Of a stretch of DNA of 64,000 bases, positions 31,294 to 41,400 are shown in pieces; within the stretch, counting starts at the first letter, position 1, and every line of letters starts with the position of its first letter. The stretch lies in the IMG/VR virus record IMGVR_UViG_3300027754_000067, positions 22,543 to 86,542 of that record. One strand, 5' to 3'. This DNA is from a virus. The translations under genes and the position numbers were made by a program. Under the pieces are notes generated by a model. It was not told the origin of the DNA and made no database searches. It saw nothing but the letters and a program-made list of their open reading frames with translations.

Positions 31294-31374
31294 CGGATAT
31301 AGCATCATTAGCTATAACATGTGGCCTAAGCTAGACTTTAGAAGTCTGTACTATTCAAAGGAGATAAAGATCTA

Positions 31375-31401
31375 AGAGATTCGAATCTCTCCTCTTTTTT
31401 T
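31375..31401 (+). terminator. likely intrinsic terminator
   Basis: AGAGAT-TCGA-ATCTCT hairpin followed by CCTC and seven T, 80 bp after the + strand operon 28553-31293. Confidence 0.6.
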
Positions 31402-31539
31402 GTCCTCTGTTTCATTTCCGATGGTAGTCCATCCCTAAAACAAAGCCCTTGTGAGGCTTATTGTGGGCGTTGAATGATTGGGATGGATACTTTACGGTTC
31501 GGATGATTTCGTGGCACTGCTGGGGCTCTGGGATGGGTT

Positions 31540-32355
31540 TTAGCCGGTGACGCTTTTGTAGTACTTGCGGAATAGTTTGTTAGCTTCGCTTTGCACGAAG
31601 TTATGGATATAGTCTGTATCTTTTCCGATTTCGCTGGCGGTATCGTTTAGTAGTTTTTCACCAAGATTAAGGAGACGTTCAGCGGAATAAGGTCCGGTAT
31701 ATGTATAGGCGTTAGCGGTTCCTAGATTAGCGTTTATTGCTGTTAACGAATAGCCTGTGAGCCCGCAGTCATCATCTTCTGTTGGTGTTTTTGGGCCTTC
31801 TAGTTTATCTATTTTTCTGTCTGGCCAAGTTCCTTGGGCGTCGAAGTATTTTTTTACGAATTTACCTTCGTCTTCTTCGAAACTATTGCCATGGTTATCC
31901 AGTTCGACTTTTTTCCAATCGCTGCTGTTTTCTATTCTTGTCCAAGTTTTTTTGGCGCTGTTGGATGTTGAAGAGCTTCTGTCTGAAGTGATAGGTCCAC
32001 CGGCTACTTTGGACATCAAACAATACATGAAATATCCAGCAGCTGGGAACAGTGGACTTGCGACCATGATTGAGATTGATGCTGCACCAGAGCAGCTACC
32101 GCCACTATTATCGGTATCTAGTTCGGCGTAGGCAGCGATCCATTGATCAGGAGACAAGTACCTATCGTCTCTTAATCTGGTCTTGAATGCTTGTATGTTG
32201 ACGAGAACATATTCGGAATCGCTATCGTTGATATTGATGAGAGCATATTTGGAGCCAGAGAATCTATCTGGATTTGTATCTCTGATTGGTTTTTCAACAG
32301 CAGTAGGTTCGTTTGTTGGCTCAGTTTGTTCGAACAGTATTGGATATAGCTTCAT
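31540..32355 (-). CDS. DDC-family tagged protein, copy 2, 271 aa
   Basis: Tag MKLYPILFE|Q, then FPAAGYFMY, TSDRSSST, AKKTWTRIENSSDWKKVELDN, TEDDDCGL and LGTANAYTYTGP as in the other copies. Convergent with the 28553-31293 operon. Confidence 0.8.
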   Translation of the reverse strand: MKLYPILFEQTEPTNEPTAVEKPIRDTNPDRFSGSKYALININDSDSEYVLVNIQAFKTRLRDDRYLSPDQWIAAYAELDTDNSGGSCSGAASISIMVASPLFPAAGYFMYCLMSKVAGGPITSDRSSSTSNSAKKTWTRIENSSDWKKVELDNHGNSFEEDEGKFVKKYFDAQGTWPDRKIDKLEGPKTPTEDDDCGLTGYSLTAINANLGTANAYTYTGPYSAERLLNLGEKLLNDTASEIGKDTDYIHNFVQSEANKLFRKYYKSVTG

Positions 32356-32475
32356 GAGCTATAACTAGTCGGATTAATCTGGAGCTTGTTTGTTAGACAG
32401 GAAATAATTGATCGAAACCACGGTCATAGATGTAGTTGATAATTGTAGAAATTAGTATTTCAAAAGTTTGAAAGG

Positions 32476-32883
32476 TTAAGTGTAATCTAATTGAGTGCGT
32501 TCTACTACCTGTGTTTTTTGTTCTTCTATCTGCATATATTCTTCGACGATTGAGTATGCTTTTTTTGCATCGAATTCCTTGCAACTAAATGCATCAAATT
32601 GAAATGTGCGAGTGAGTGGCCACACATGTATTGATATATGCGAACAACTTATCATACAAAAAGCACTAGTTCCACCAGAATCTGCAAAAGCCGTATAATC
32701 CAGTTTTGTTGGATCGACCTCGACGACTTTGAATATCGGACCTAAAATCACATACATTCCCAGAGACTTTACCAAAGCTTCAAACATCGCAGAAATATTT
32801 TCGTTAGAAAACGTAGAATCGTTTTTCACGAGGCCATCGATTATTAAATGTGTGCCTTTGAAGGCGGGTCTAATTTCAGACAT
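32476..32883 (-). CDS. speD: S-adenosylmethionine decarboxylase proenzyme-like (SpeD)
   Basis: 135 aa, the size of bacterial class 1B enzymes. GTHLIIDG near residue 10 and MISCSHISIHVWPLTRTFQFDAFSCKEF near 77-104 match the family; the Ser of SHIS is the residue expected to self-cleave into the pyruvoyl group. The product, decarboxylated AdoMet, feeds spermidine synthesis, and polyamines neutralise packaged DNA. A truncated relative overlaps its start. Confidence 0.85.
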   Translation of the reverse strand: MSEIRPAFKGTHLIIDGLVKNDSTFSNENISAMFEALVKSLGMYVILGPIFKVVEVDPTKLDYTAFADSGGTSAFCMISCSHISIHVWPLTRTFQFDAFSCKEFDAKKAYSIVEEYMQIEEQKTQVVERTQLDYT

Positions 32884-33022
32884 GCTGCACCTCCATAACT
32901 ATCATACTTGTTGTTTTGCCTTGATTTTGGAGCATGTCCCAGAAAAATTTATCCAAATAATCATGCGAGAAAACTTTTGGATCTTTTACGGTTGCGTCTA
33001 CCGTGATATGTGGTCCAGCCAT
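32876..33022 (-). CDS. short SpeD-like N-terminal paralog, 48 aa
   Basis: MAGPHITVDATVKDPKVFSH.. aligns with THLIIDGLVKNDSTFSNE.. of the following SpeD but stops after 48 residues, overlapping the SpeD start by 8 nt. Preceded by TATAAAC. It may be a duplicated fragment, a regulatory partner subunit or a translational coupler. Confidence 0.55.
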   Translation of the reverse strand: MAGPHITVDATVKDPKVFSHDYLDKFFWDMLQNQGKTTSMIVMEVQHV

Positions 33023-33186
33023 TGTTTATACCTCAAGAAAATCCATAACTAGTTGGCGAAATAAATTTATTTTTCTTGAATTAATTAATAGATAATATTG
33101 TGATTGTGGCGTGTTCAATATAGCACATTATTAACGCAACTATAACATTTCTATATTTTTTATGTGACTTAATATATTTAAGAAGC

Positions 33187-34584
33187 ATGAATACAATAAG
33201 TTTATTCGGAATACTTTACGAAGGTCTTCTTAAGATTCCACCAAAATTATCTACCGAAGTAAAAAAAGATGCCGCTGGCATTATGGCCGCAAAATATTAT
33301 GTTATTGCTAAAAAAGTTTATGCTGATAGAATAGAATTAAGCAAACAAATAGTAGAAGACAAAAAACATTTTGAGTCTATCAGTGATAAGCTTGCAAAAA
33401 AAGTATCAGATTTGGGAAAAGAATTAGAAAAGATAGAAATCAAAGGTCAGGATTATGAAACATCAGTAACAAGACCTATAGAATTAGATAAATCATTACA
33501 GTTTGCGTTATATAGAAACACACTTGATCGTGATATAGTGACCAGGATTACATTAAGAACATATATGTCTTCCAATAGCGATGAACGTGCAATTGATATG
33601 AAATATTTTAACTCTTCAGGAGAAGAAATTGCAGAAGCAGAGGAAATTCATAGTTTTGAAACACATGTAAAAAATTACATAGATTATCTTGTGGATTATG
33701 ATAAAGATGTTGAAAGTATCAAGGATTACAGAGAAGAATCAGCATCACTTATTGATCATTTAGATAGTCTACGTACTTCTCAGAATCAACTAACAAACAT
33801 AATTGGCGATAGTTATGAAAAAGCTATAAATCAATGGGGATTTAACGGAACATATGGTTTGTTTTTAGATATGTTCCAAGGATGGAGTCCAGGCTCTAAA
33901 CCTATTGATTTATCTAAGGTTATAAAAAACGAAAAAGGTGATACCGTTTCTTTATATGTAAAATTTGTTTTTCAAAAAGAAAATGAAAAATTAGAAAATG
34001 CTGGCCATTATAGTGGTAGAGTCAGTGATAATTTTTATAGTATCAATATAGTGATACCATTTATACCTGATAATAATTTAAATATATATAAAATAGATGA
34101 AGTTTTGGAAGAACTAAACTCAACAATTGATCATGAACTTGGGCATTTAGTTCAAGATTTGTTGCAACATGCAAAACTGGGTTACTCAAGAAGAATGGGA
34201 AGAGAAAAATTTGGATATCCAAGCAAAAAAATATCACAAAAGACACCAGAAATAAGCCCAGAAGGAAAATGGAATGAGAGACATGAAGTGCGAGATGTTG
34301 AGTTTTATACACGTCTCGGTGATAGCAAGGTAAGAGCAGAAAAAATACTGGCTAATAAAAAACGTGATACTTTGAAGACAAAACTAGATGCTTTTAAAGC
34401 AATCGTTGGAATAAGAGATCCATATTTGCGATACTACCAGGAATTTTATAAAGATCCATGGTTTGCGGTACTTAAAAAAGAAAACCCTGGCAAATGGGCT
34501 AAGGCCGTAAAGGAGTTATATAAATCTTTAGCTGAATATTTTACTGAGCCAGTTGCAATAAAAAAAGTGTTTAAAAAACAATGA
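33187..34584 (+). CDS. tagged zinc metallopeptidase-like protein, 465 aa
   Basis: Tag NTISLFGILYE|G. Helical coiled-coil-like segments fill residues 30-220. HELGH (near residue 315, in TIDHELGHLVQDL) is a complete zinc-peptidase motif, with possible third ligand in NERHEVRDVEFYTRLGD downstream. TATTTAA-N5-ATG. If packaged, it could be an ejected protease or a head-maturation factor. Overlaps the next gene by 4 nt. Confidence 0.75.
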   Translation: MNTISLFGILYEGLLKIPPKLSTEVKKDAAGIMAAKYYVIAKKVYADRIELSKQIVEDKKHFESISDKLAKKVSDLGKELEKIEIKGQDYETSVTRPIELDKSLQFALYRNTLDRDIVTRITLRTYMSSNSDERAIDMKYFNSSGEEIAEAEEIHSFETHVKNYIDYLVDYDKDVESIKDYREESASLIDHLDSLRTSQNQLTNIIGDSYEKAINQWGFNGTYGLFLDMFQGWSPGSKPIDLSKVIKNEKGDTVSLYVKFVFQKENEKLENAGHYSGRVSDNFYSINIVIPFIPDNNLNIYKIDEVLEELNSTIDHELGHLVQDLLQHAKLGYSRRMGREKFGYPSKKISQKTPEISPEGKWNERHEVRDVEFYTRLGDSKVRAEKILANKKRDTLKTKLDAFKAIVGIRDPYLRYYQEFYKDPWFAVLKKENPGKWAKAVKELYKSLAEYFTEPVAIKKVFKKQ

Positions 34585-35204
34585 AGTTAAGTAATATATT
34601 ATTTGAATCTGATGATACTGACTATCGTGGAGAGCATTCTGCACCAGGGTCTGATGATGCTCCAATGTGGGATGTAACAAAAGCAGTCTATCCTGAAGAT
34701 TTTTATTCTGCAAATGGCGCTAGATATTATGGAGACAATGCAGGCGATGCATCAGATCAAATTGTTGTAGCTTTAATTAGAAACGTTAGAAATAAACCAA
34801 GAGCACGAATAAAGATATATCGTGCAGTTCCAAAAGAACTAAGCTTACAAGAGCAAATTGATAATTTGATAGCAGAAAAGAAATATATATTAAAATATGG
34901 AAAAATACCAAAAGATGTTAAAACATCACTAGATAGAAGACTAGATATAAGTAAGTATTATGAGCATATATCGGATATGATTGATAGTTTACAGAGCCGT
35001 ATTGATGCTGGCGAAAAAGATAAAACTGGTATTGAAAAAATAAATAGTGGCGATTGGGTTACAATATATCGTCCTTATGCAAAAGAACATGGTCTGTCAT
35101 CTCTAAGAGGAAAATATAAGATATTATCTATGACAGTGCCCGCAAAAAATTTATTCACAGACGGAAATAGCATTTACGAATGGGGTTACATAGAGAACGT
35201 TTAG
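34581..35204 (+). CDS. tagged ADP-ribosyltransferase-like protein (R-S-E type), 207 aa
   Basis: Tag MKLSNILFE|S. RARIKIYRAVPK (near residue 75) supplies the Arg motif, GDWVTIYRPYAKEHG (near 154) the S/T-motif strand, and NSIYEWGYIE at the C-terminus the Glu motif, the order seen in arginine-specific ADP-ribosyltransferases of phage virions. Coupled to the upstream peptidase by ATGA overlap. Confidence 0.7.
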   Translation: MKLSNILFESDDTDYRGEHSAPGSDDAPMWDVTKAVYPEDFYSANGARYYGDNAGDASDQIVVALIRNVRNKPRARIKIYRAVPKELSLQEQIDNLIAEKKYILKYGKIPKDVKTSLDRRLDISKYYEHISDMIDSLQSRIDAGEKDKTGIEKINSGDWVTIYRPYAKEHGLSSLRGKYKILSMTVPAKNLFTDGNSIYEWGYIENV

Positions 35205-35968
35205 TCATGCTCATAGCGTTGATTAAATAATTCTTCGCCGCCTTGAATTATTTCATCTACAAGATCTTGTGGGCTTTTATAAGCTTTTTCTGAAACATCT
35301 CTAATGAGAAGCCGACCTGCTTTAATCAAAGCATTGGGATCTAATGGACCAGAATACATATAGGCATTTTCCGTTCCGAGTTCGTCGATAGTGTTGCCAA
35401 TTTTAACATTTTTCATACCTTTTTTTGGTGCTGGCAATATACAATCATCCGATGGATCTGTAGTTTTAGGAGCGCTAGATATATTTGCAATTATTTTATT
35501 TGGGTGCATCCCTTCAATATCGACAAATGTTTTTTGCTGTTGCAGATAAAAATTATCAAGATCTAGCTTTTGCCAATCACCTGATTTTTCTATTTTGCTC
35601 CATGCTTTTTTTGCTAAATCTGTTGTTGAATGAACACGATCACTTGTCAAGTAAACGCCTAAATGTTTCGAACTTAATGCATAAAGTAGTGAACCTGCGC
35701 CTGGGAATTTACCACTTGCAACTACTTGTTCGATTTCTCTTGCGGGCTGACAGTTTTTCTGCGGATCTTTAATTTCAATTGCGCCAGCGCACCATTCGTC
35801 TAGTGGTATTTTGACACGATCTACAATTAACTCTTCATAAGCCTGTTGATTTACAAGTACAAATGTTGAACCATGTACAAATAGAGCAAAATCTTGATCT
35901 GAATAATTAATATATTCTTTTTTCCCATCATTTTCAAATAAAATTGGGTAAAGTTTTAGATGTTTCAT
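35201..35968 (-). CDS. DDC-family tagged protein, copy 3, 255 aa
   Basis: Tag MKHLKLYPILFE|N; FPGAGSLLY, LTSDRVHSTT, AKKAWSKIEKSGDWQKLDLDN, DPSDDCIL and LGTENAYMYSGPLDP. The most diverged copy. Next to copy 4, 2 nt apart. Confidence 0.8.
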   Translation of the reverse strand: MKHLKLYPILFENDGKKEYINYSDQDFALFVHGSTFVLVNQQAYEELIVDRVKIPLDEWCAGAIEIKDPQKNCQPAREIEQVVASGKFPGAGSLLYALSSKHLGVYLTSDRVHSTTDLAKKAWSKIEKSGDWQKLDLDNFYLQQQKTFVDIEGMHPNKIIANISSAPKTTDPSDDCILPAPKKGMKNVKIGNTIDELGTENAYMYSGPLDPNALIKAGRLLIRDVSEKAYKSPQDLVDEIIQGGEELFNQRYEHD

Positions 35969-35970
35969 GA

Positions 35971-36777
35971 TTAATATTTATAGTATTTAGAAAATAATCT
36001 ATTAGAAAATACTTGAATTTCTTCTTTTAGTTTTCCAATAGGTTGATCTATTAATTTACTAATTTCACTAAGCAATTTATTACCGTTTTCGATCAATGGA
36101 AATGGATCAAGTCCACCTGTATAAATATAAGCATCAGCTGTGCCAAGACGTTTATTTATAGTTTTCACAGTTGACCCAGATGGTAAATTGCAATCATCGC
36201 TTACTGATGTGGTTTTAGAAAATGGGCTAGCTTTCATTTCTCTTTCTGGCCAATTTCCATTGATATCAAAATATTGATATCCTTGTTTTTCTCCATAAGG
36301 GCTCAGGACTTCTGAAGAATAATTATCTAGTGGTATTTTTTGCCAATCACCGGAAGGCTCAATATATTTTGCCCATGTTGCTTTGGCGGGTTCTGAGGTT
36401 GATGATTCTCTGTCACTTGTAAGTGGTTTTCCACGATATTTTGAAAGGAAACAATACATTGCGTAACCGGCTTTTGGATACATTGGGCTGGCCACAACAT
36501 AGCTTACTTCATCAGCGCCAGAACATTCATTTTCTTTATTTGGATCAATACCAGCACTTGCCACTAACCATTTTTCTATTGCCATGAATTTAGTTTTACC
36601 ACCTACTTCTTCACGGTTTGTATAATTCGGTACATTAATAAGTATGAGATTTTTTCCTGCTCCGGTATCAACTATTGCATAATCGGGCGCAATGAATCTA
36701 CCAGGGTTTTTTTCGGCTGGTATTTCTTTAGTTGTTTGTTTTTCTTCTTGTTCAAATAATATAGAATAAAGTTTCAT
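35971..36777 (-). CDS. DDC-family tagged protein, copy 4, 268 aa
   Basis: Tag MKLYSILFE|Q; YPKAGYAMY, LTSDRESSTS, AKATWAKYIEPSGDWQKIPLDN, SVSDDCNL and LGTADAYIYTGGLDP. TATTTAA-N4-ATG on the minus strand, overlapping the divergent gene's upstream region. Confidence 0.8.
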   Translation of the reverse strand: MKLYSILFEQEEKQTTKEIPAEKNPGRFIAPDYAIVDTGAGKNLILINVPNYTNREEVGGKTKFMAIEKWLVASAGIDPNKENECSGADEVSYVVASPMYPKAGYAMYCFLSKYRGKPLTSDRESSTSEPAKATWAKYIEPSGDWQKIPLDNYSSEVLSPYGEKQGYQYFDINGNWPEREMKASPFSKTTSVSDDCNLPSGSTVKTINKRLGTADAYIYTGGLDPFPLIENGNKLLSEISKLIDQPIGKLKEEIQVFSNRLFSKYYKY

Positions 36778-36810
36778 ATGATTAAATATTTAGTTAGAAC
36801 AAGGAAAAAT

Positions 36811-37434
36811 ATGAAAAAAGATATAATGGTTATTGAGGAAGGAGCTATGGATTGGCTTCATGCTGGTTTGGATTTAGCCGGTTTAATTCCTGGTATTGGC
36901 GAACCATTTGATGCCGCAAATGCAATTTTATACGCCAAACAAGGTGATTGGATGAATGCAGCCTTATCTGCTATATCTATGGTTCCAGAAATTGGTGATC
37001 TTTTTGGTAAAGGTGGGAAAATCGTTTTATTATTAGAGAAATTAATAACCAAAGGAGGTCGTTCTGGTAAGCTTGCAGAGAAAATTTTACAGCACGCTCC
37101 ACAAATTGTAAAAACAATTACCGAAGGATTTAAAAAATATAAAAATAATAAAACTAAAATTACAGCTTTCTTAGATGGTCTCAGCCAAACCCAAAATGAA
37201 AAACTAAAAGGTCTTGCTCCCTATGCGGAAAAGATAAAACAGTCATTGAGTAAAGTAGAAAAGGCATATGATAATATTGTTAAATTATCACAGGCTGTTT
37301 CAAAAAAAGAAGAGAACCCACAAGAGCCAGAAATTGATAAAAAAGAAGCTGAAAATCTAATCAAAGAAATGGTCTTTGAAGAAAACTTAAAGACCATTAT
37401 TATCAACGAAATAAGATTACAAATTAATAGATGA
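36811..37434 (+). CDS. pretoxin-like hydrophobic protein, 207 aa
   Basis: AAGGA before ATG 36811 selects this start (MKKDIMVIEE|G, an IEE site). GLDLAGLIPGIGEPFDAANA.. ALSAISMVPEIGD is the Gly/Ala-rich pattern of pre-toxin domains of polymorphic toxins, with two hydrophobic helices that may insert in membranes. The C-terminal half is a Lys-rich coiled coil. No toxin domain follows. Could help ejected proteins cross the membrane; inference. Confidence 0.7.
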   Translation: MKKDIMVIEEGAMDWLHAGLDLAGLIPGIGEPFDAANAILYAKQGDWMNAALSAISMVPEIGDLFGKGGKIVLLLEKLITKGGRSGKLAEKILQHAPQIVKTITEGFKKYKNNKTKITAFLDGLSQTQNEKLKGLAPYAEKIKQSLSKVEKAYDNIVKLSQAVSKKEENPQEPEIDKKEAENLIKEMVFEENLKTIIINEIRLQINR

Positions 37435-38442
37435 TTTTTTCCAGTATCCACGGCTAGGTGTTGGGATATTATATTGGCGGCATCGACGCTCAACAGTCTT
37501 TGCTGATACACCATATAATTTCCCAATCTGACTAACAGGAATTTTACAAACTAATAGAGTTAGTTCTTCACTTGTTATATCAAAAATACGACGTTTTCCC
37601 ATTCTGCTTTCACTTGCATTTCTTATGGGTATATTATATTTTCGTAATCTATCGCAAATGGTCGAAACATCAACATTCAAAATTTTTGCTATATCATGTG
37701 TTGATTTTTTAAGAAAAATATATTGCTCATATAGCCAATCCTTGTCAATGCCAGTTATCCAACCTGGATGTTTTTCTCCTAGCATTTTTTGTCGACGTTT
37801 TTCTATTGTTTTGGCAGATTGTTTTTTTCCAATATGAGTTTTTCTAATTTTTTCTTTTGTTTGATCGCTGGCTTTTTTTCCAATATTTGCTTTTCTAAGT
37901 TTTTCTTTTGCATCATCTGACATAATACGATTTCGACTAGAATCGCCTATTTTTTTCCTAGTTTCTTCTGTGTGAGTTTTACCTTTCATTGGGCTTTCTT
38001 TTCCGTAATATGGATGATCGGAACCTTTTTTATATTGAGTCGATCCTTTTCTTGGCCCTTTTGGAGAAGAAAAATTCTTTTCTATTGTAGGATTACAATT
38101 AAAATTATATACGTTATTTTTTCCATAAGCCAGAATTGCTTCTTTAATCCAATATTCTTCTCTAGACAATCTCTCCTCTTTTGATGCGCCCTCTAATACA
38201 TCAATAATATGATATTCCAAAAAATCATCATTTCCCAGCATATCTTTACATTTCTTATAATCCGCCAATAAAAAACTATTGGTCTTTCTTCCGTTTGTTA
38301 GTGTTTGTTTATGATCTTGCCACCTATTTTTTAATTTACAACTTTGGCCAATGTAACTTCGATTCGTAACCCTGTTCCGTATCTCATATATCCCAGAATT
38401 TGTAAATTTATTGTCGTAAAAAAATAACATCCATATCCCCAT
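37417..38442 (-). CDS. GIY-YIG homing endonuclease with NUMOD3 repeats
   Basis: 341 aa. GIYEIRNRVTNRSYIGQS (residues about 17-34) is the GIY-YIG catalytic motif, with the expected Arg in NRWQDH. Three NUMOD3-type DNA-binding repeats (HPYYGKESPMKGKTHTEETR, GKKASDQTKEKIRK, GKKQSAKTIEKRR) and a C-terminal HTH (DIAKILNVDVSTICDRLRKY) follow. It cuts DNA to spread itself. Located 31 bp after dnaE, a typical insertion point next to a target gene. Start may be the internal Met at 38430. Confidence 0.92.
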   Translation of the reverse strand: MGIWMLFFYDNKFTNSGIYEIRNRVTNRSYIGQSCKLKNRWQDHKQTLTNGRKTNSFLLADYKKCKDMLGNDDFLEYHIIDVLEGASKEERLSREEYWIKEAILAYGKNNVYNFNCNPTIEKNFSSPKGPRKGSTQYKKGSDHPYYGKESPMKGKTHTEETRKKIGDSSRNRIMSDDAKEKLRKANIGKKASDQTKEKIRKTHIGKKQSAKTIEKRRQKMLGEKHPGWITGIDKDWLYEQYIFLKKSTHDIAKILNVDVSTICDRLRKYNIPIRNASESRMGKRRIFDITSEELTLLVCKIPVSQIGKLYGVSAKTVERRCRQYNIPTPSRGYWKKSSINL

Positions 38443-38473
38443 ATGGATACATATTTTTCACCATAAATTTTAT

Positions 38474-41400
38474 TTATGAAATTTTGAATAGTTTATTTTG
38501 GAAGCAAGAATATCCAAAATCGCTACGGTCCACGAGCCCTACAATAACATCATTTTCTTGCACGTTTATCTCACCTTTCCAGCCCCAAATGAAACAAGTA
38601 TATTCTTTGTTTAGTTCTCCAAACAACCGCAGTTTGACATATTCTTTGTTGGTTTTAGTAATTGCCTTCGTCGCACCAGCAACGATACCCCAGTAATTTC
38701 CTTTTTCACACCAATTATCAATTGATTCAAACCCAAGACTTTCAAGTTTTGCGTGTACTTCTGGTGGTACAATTAAGCTAATATCAACAGAGCCTGCTAA
38801 ATCTTTGGTAAACTCCAGTTTTTCTTTCTTGGTCCAATCTTCCATGGACTGAACATCTTCAATAGCTTTCTCCAAAAGTTGTGTTATATCATTGTTTTTC
38901 TTACGATTTGTGATACGTTTAAATTCATCAAACTTATCGATCAAAACAGAATATAGCTGCTTGTAATTCTTAAACTGTTTCCCTTCTCCTACTATATCCA
39001 TAGAACCCATCGCTTCCAGTTTAATCAAAGTTGTAAGAGCACGTTTGTTGAATTTCGTATGCCTCCATGTTCCATCTTTATTTACAATTAAATCTCTGAC
39101 GGAGGTATAAGGACGATAATCTTTAAGCTCTGTTGTAACTGTTTTACCAACATATTTCATTGATGAAAAACTTGGAACCAGTGTTTTTTTATTCTCTGTA
39201 TCGATAATAAACTCATAATCTGACTTATTGATGTCTGCCTTAGAGATCTTATAACCCAACATCTTTGCTTCTTTAATTGCAACCATCTTGGGATCTTCCT
39301 TCCCAGCTGCTTTTCCTTTGTCGGATGTACAGTAATCAATATATGTTGCTACCCATTCATCTTGAAAGTAATGCTGAAGCCAAGCACACTGATAAGCCAC
39401 GCACGCATAGCAAACACTGTGTGCTTTGTTGAAAGAATATCGAACATATTGCTCCATGTAATCAAAAATTTTATAAGCTTCTTCTTTTTTAATTTTAGAA
39501 TGTTCATCGCACCCTTTGGCAAATTCTTCACGCAAACGATTGCGTTCCGCAGCTGATTTTTCTAGGTTTGATAGATCTCTTTTAGTAAATGCTTTACGAA
39601 CGTCGTCTGTTTTATCAATTGGAACACCCGCTAGTTTGTTAAAAATAAGCTGGATTTGTTCTTGGTAAATCAAGACATAGTTTGTTTCGGCCAATACTTG
39701 TTCTAGTGCTGGGTGTGGTAATGAAGCTCTTGCTTCTTCAATATCAGTCCGGTTCCGCAACAGTAGTTTATCGACACCGGCATCTAATGGACCGGGACGA
39801 AATGTAGCGGTAATCATTGACAGATCTTCAATTGTCCTTGGCTTTAGCTCTGATGTGAATTTTTTCACATTATCTGCAATCCACTGGAATGTACCAACTT
39901 CGTTGCTGTTCCAGAAAATATTTTTATAAACAGCTAAATCATCAAGATTGTTATTATCTGGATGTACGTTCTCATAATACCATTTTGCAATTTCTGCAAA
40001 CGGCACTGCGTTTTTACCTGTTTGTTTTTTAATGATTCGTTCAATACATTTTTCAAACATGCGTAGAGTGCCAAGTCCGAGAACATCATATTTCAAGACA
40101 CCAAATGACTCAAGATGTCGATAGTTTTGGCCTTCTGGCCATGGAGTTTGGAACTTATTACCAAACTTAATAATTGGCATTTCGTCTTGATTGCCAGTAT
40201 AAATACCTACGCCAGATGCATGAGTGCTTAATCCACGCACTTGCTTAAAAAGCACTTTGATAGAAGATTCCAAAACTGGATATTGTTCAATTAATCTGTT
40301 GAACGTTGGTGAATACTTCACTGCTTCCTCAAATGTCAGAACCCATGTACCGGCATCAAAATCTTCTTGTTTTCTAGCAGCTTCCCTAGCCTCTTTTTCT
40401 ATTTCAAAGGTTGCTTTGTTGATCTCTTCAAACGGCAAGCTATACATACGTGATAGATCTTTGATAAGTGATTTAAGCTTAAGTTGGTTAAAGTTAGTCA
40501 CAGGCACAACTGCACCGCTTCCAAAGTGGTCAGTGATAAGTTTAAGCGCTAATTCTCGATCAGCGTAGTCAAGATCAATATCAACAGCCCCAACTTTATG
40601 AATTGTAAGCATGCGCTCAAACAAAAGACCGTATTTAATTGGATCAATTTGAGTAATATTAAGAACATACAGCACAAGTGATCCTGCTGCTGAGCCACGC
40701 CCTGCACCAGTAATCATGTGATTTGTCACAACTTCTAGAATTTTAGCATAAGTTAAGAAATACTTTTGCATATTAAGATGTTTGATGACATTCAATTCAT
40801 TCTTTAGTCTATCAATATATTTGTCATCATGATTCTTTTTACGGAATCGCATACCTTTGATGCAGCGATCAACAAGTTCTTTAAATACTAAATCATCTTC
40901 GCTTGCATCAGCGAATTTAGAACGTAAAATCTCAAGACGATCTTTGTCAATAAGCTTGGTCATGCTAGGATATTTTACGGTTGTATCGAATTTGACATCG
41001 CCAATCATTTGATGAGCAATATCATGAGTACGTTCGATAGCATCTTTCATCAATTCATCGTCATTATAAACTTCAGGATAAACTTCCTTACAATATCGGA
41101 TATAAGAATCCCACATTTGATCTTGATTTTTTGGATATAGTTCACATTTAATATCACTGATAGATTGTGGAATCTTTGCGAGGTCAACCTCACCCTTTGT
41201 TTTTGTGGCCCATGCCATAGCTTTATAGATTTCACGTTCCTTCCAATGTGCAGGATCAGCATAATGTGAATCACATGTCATGACAAGTTTTGTATTTGTG
41301 CGCTTAGACGCTTCAATTAAATGATAATTTGAAAGATGCTGTTGTCCAAGACGATTTGCTTGTAGCTCAATAAAGTAATTCTCTTCTCCAAGAGCATCTT

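Noticed and set aside
31311-31396. Possible tRNA (AGAC-TTTAGAA-GTCT anticodon-like arm, later TTCGAAT)
   Set aside because: No 7-bp acceptor stem, and the T-arm-like part is a self-complementary terminator hairpin followed by a T run.
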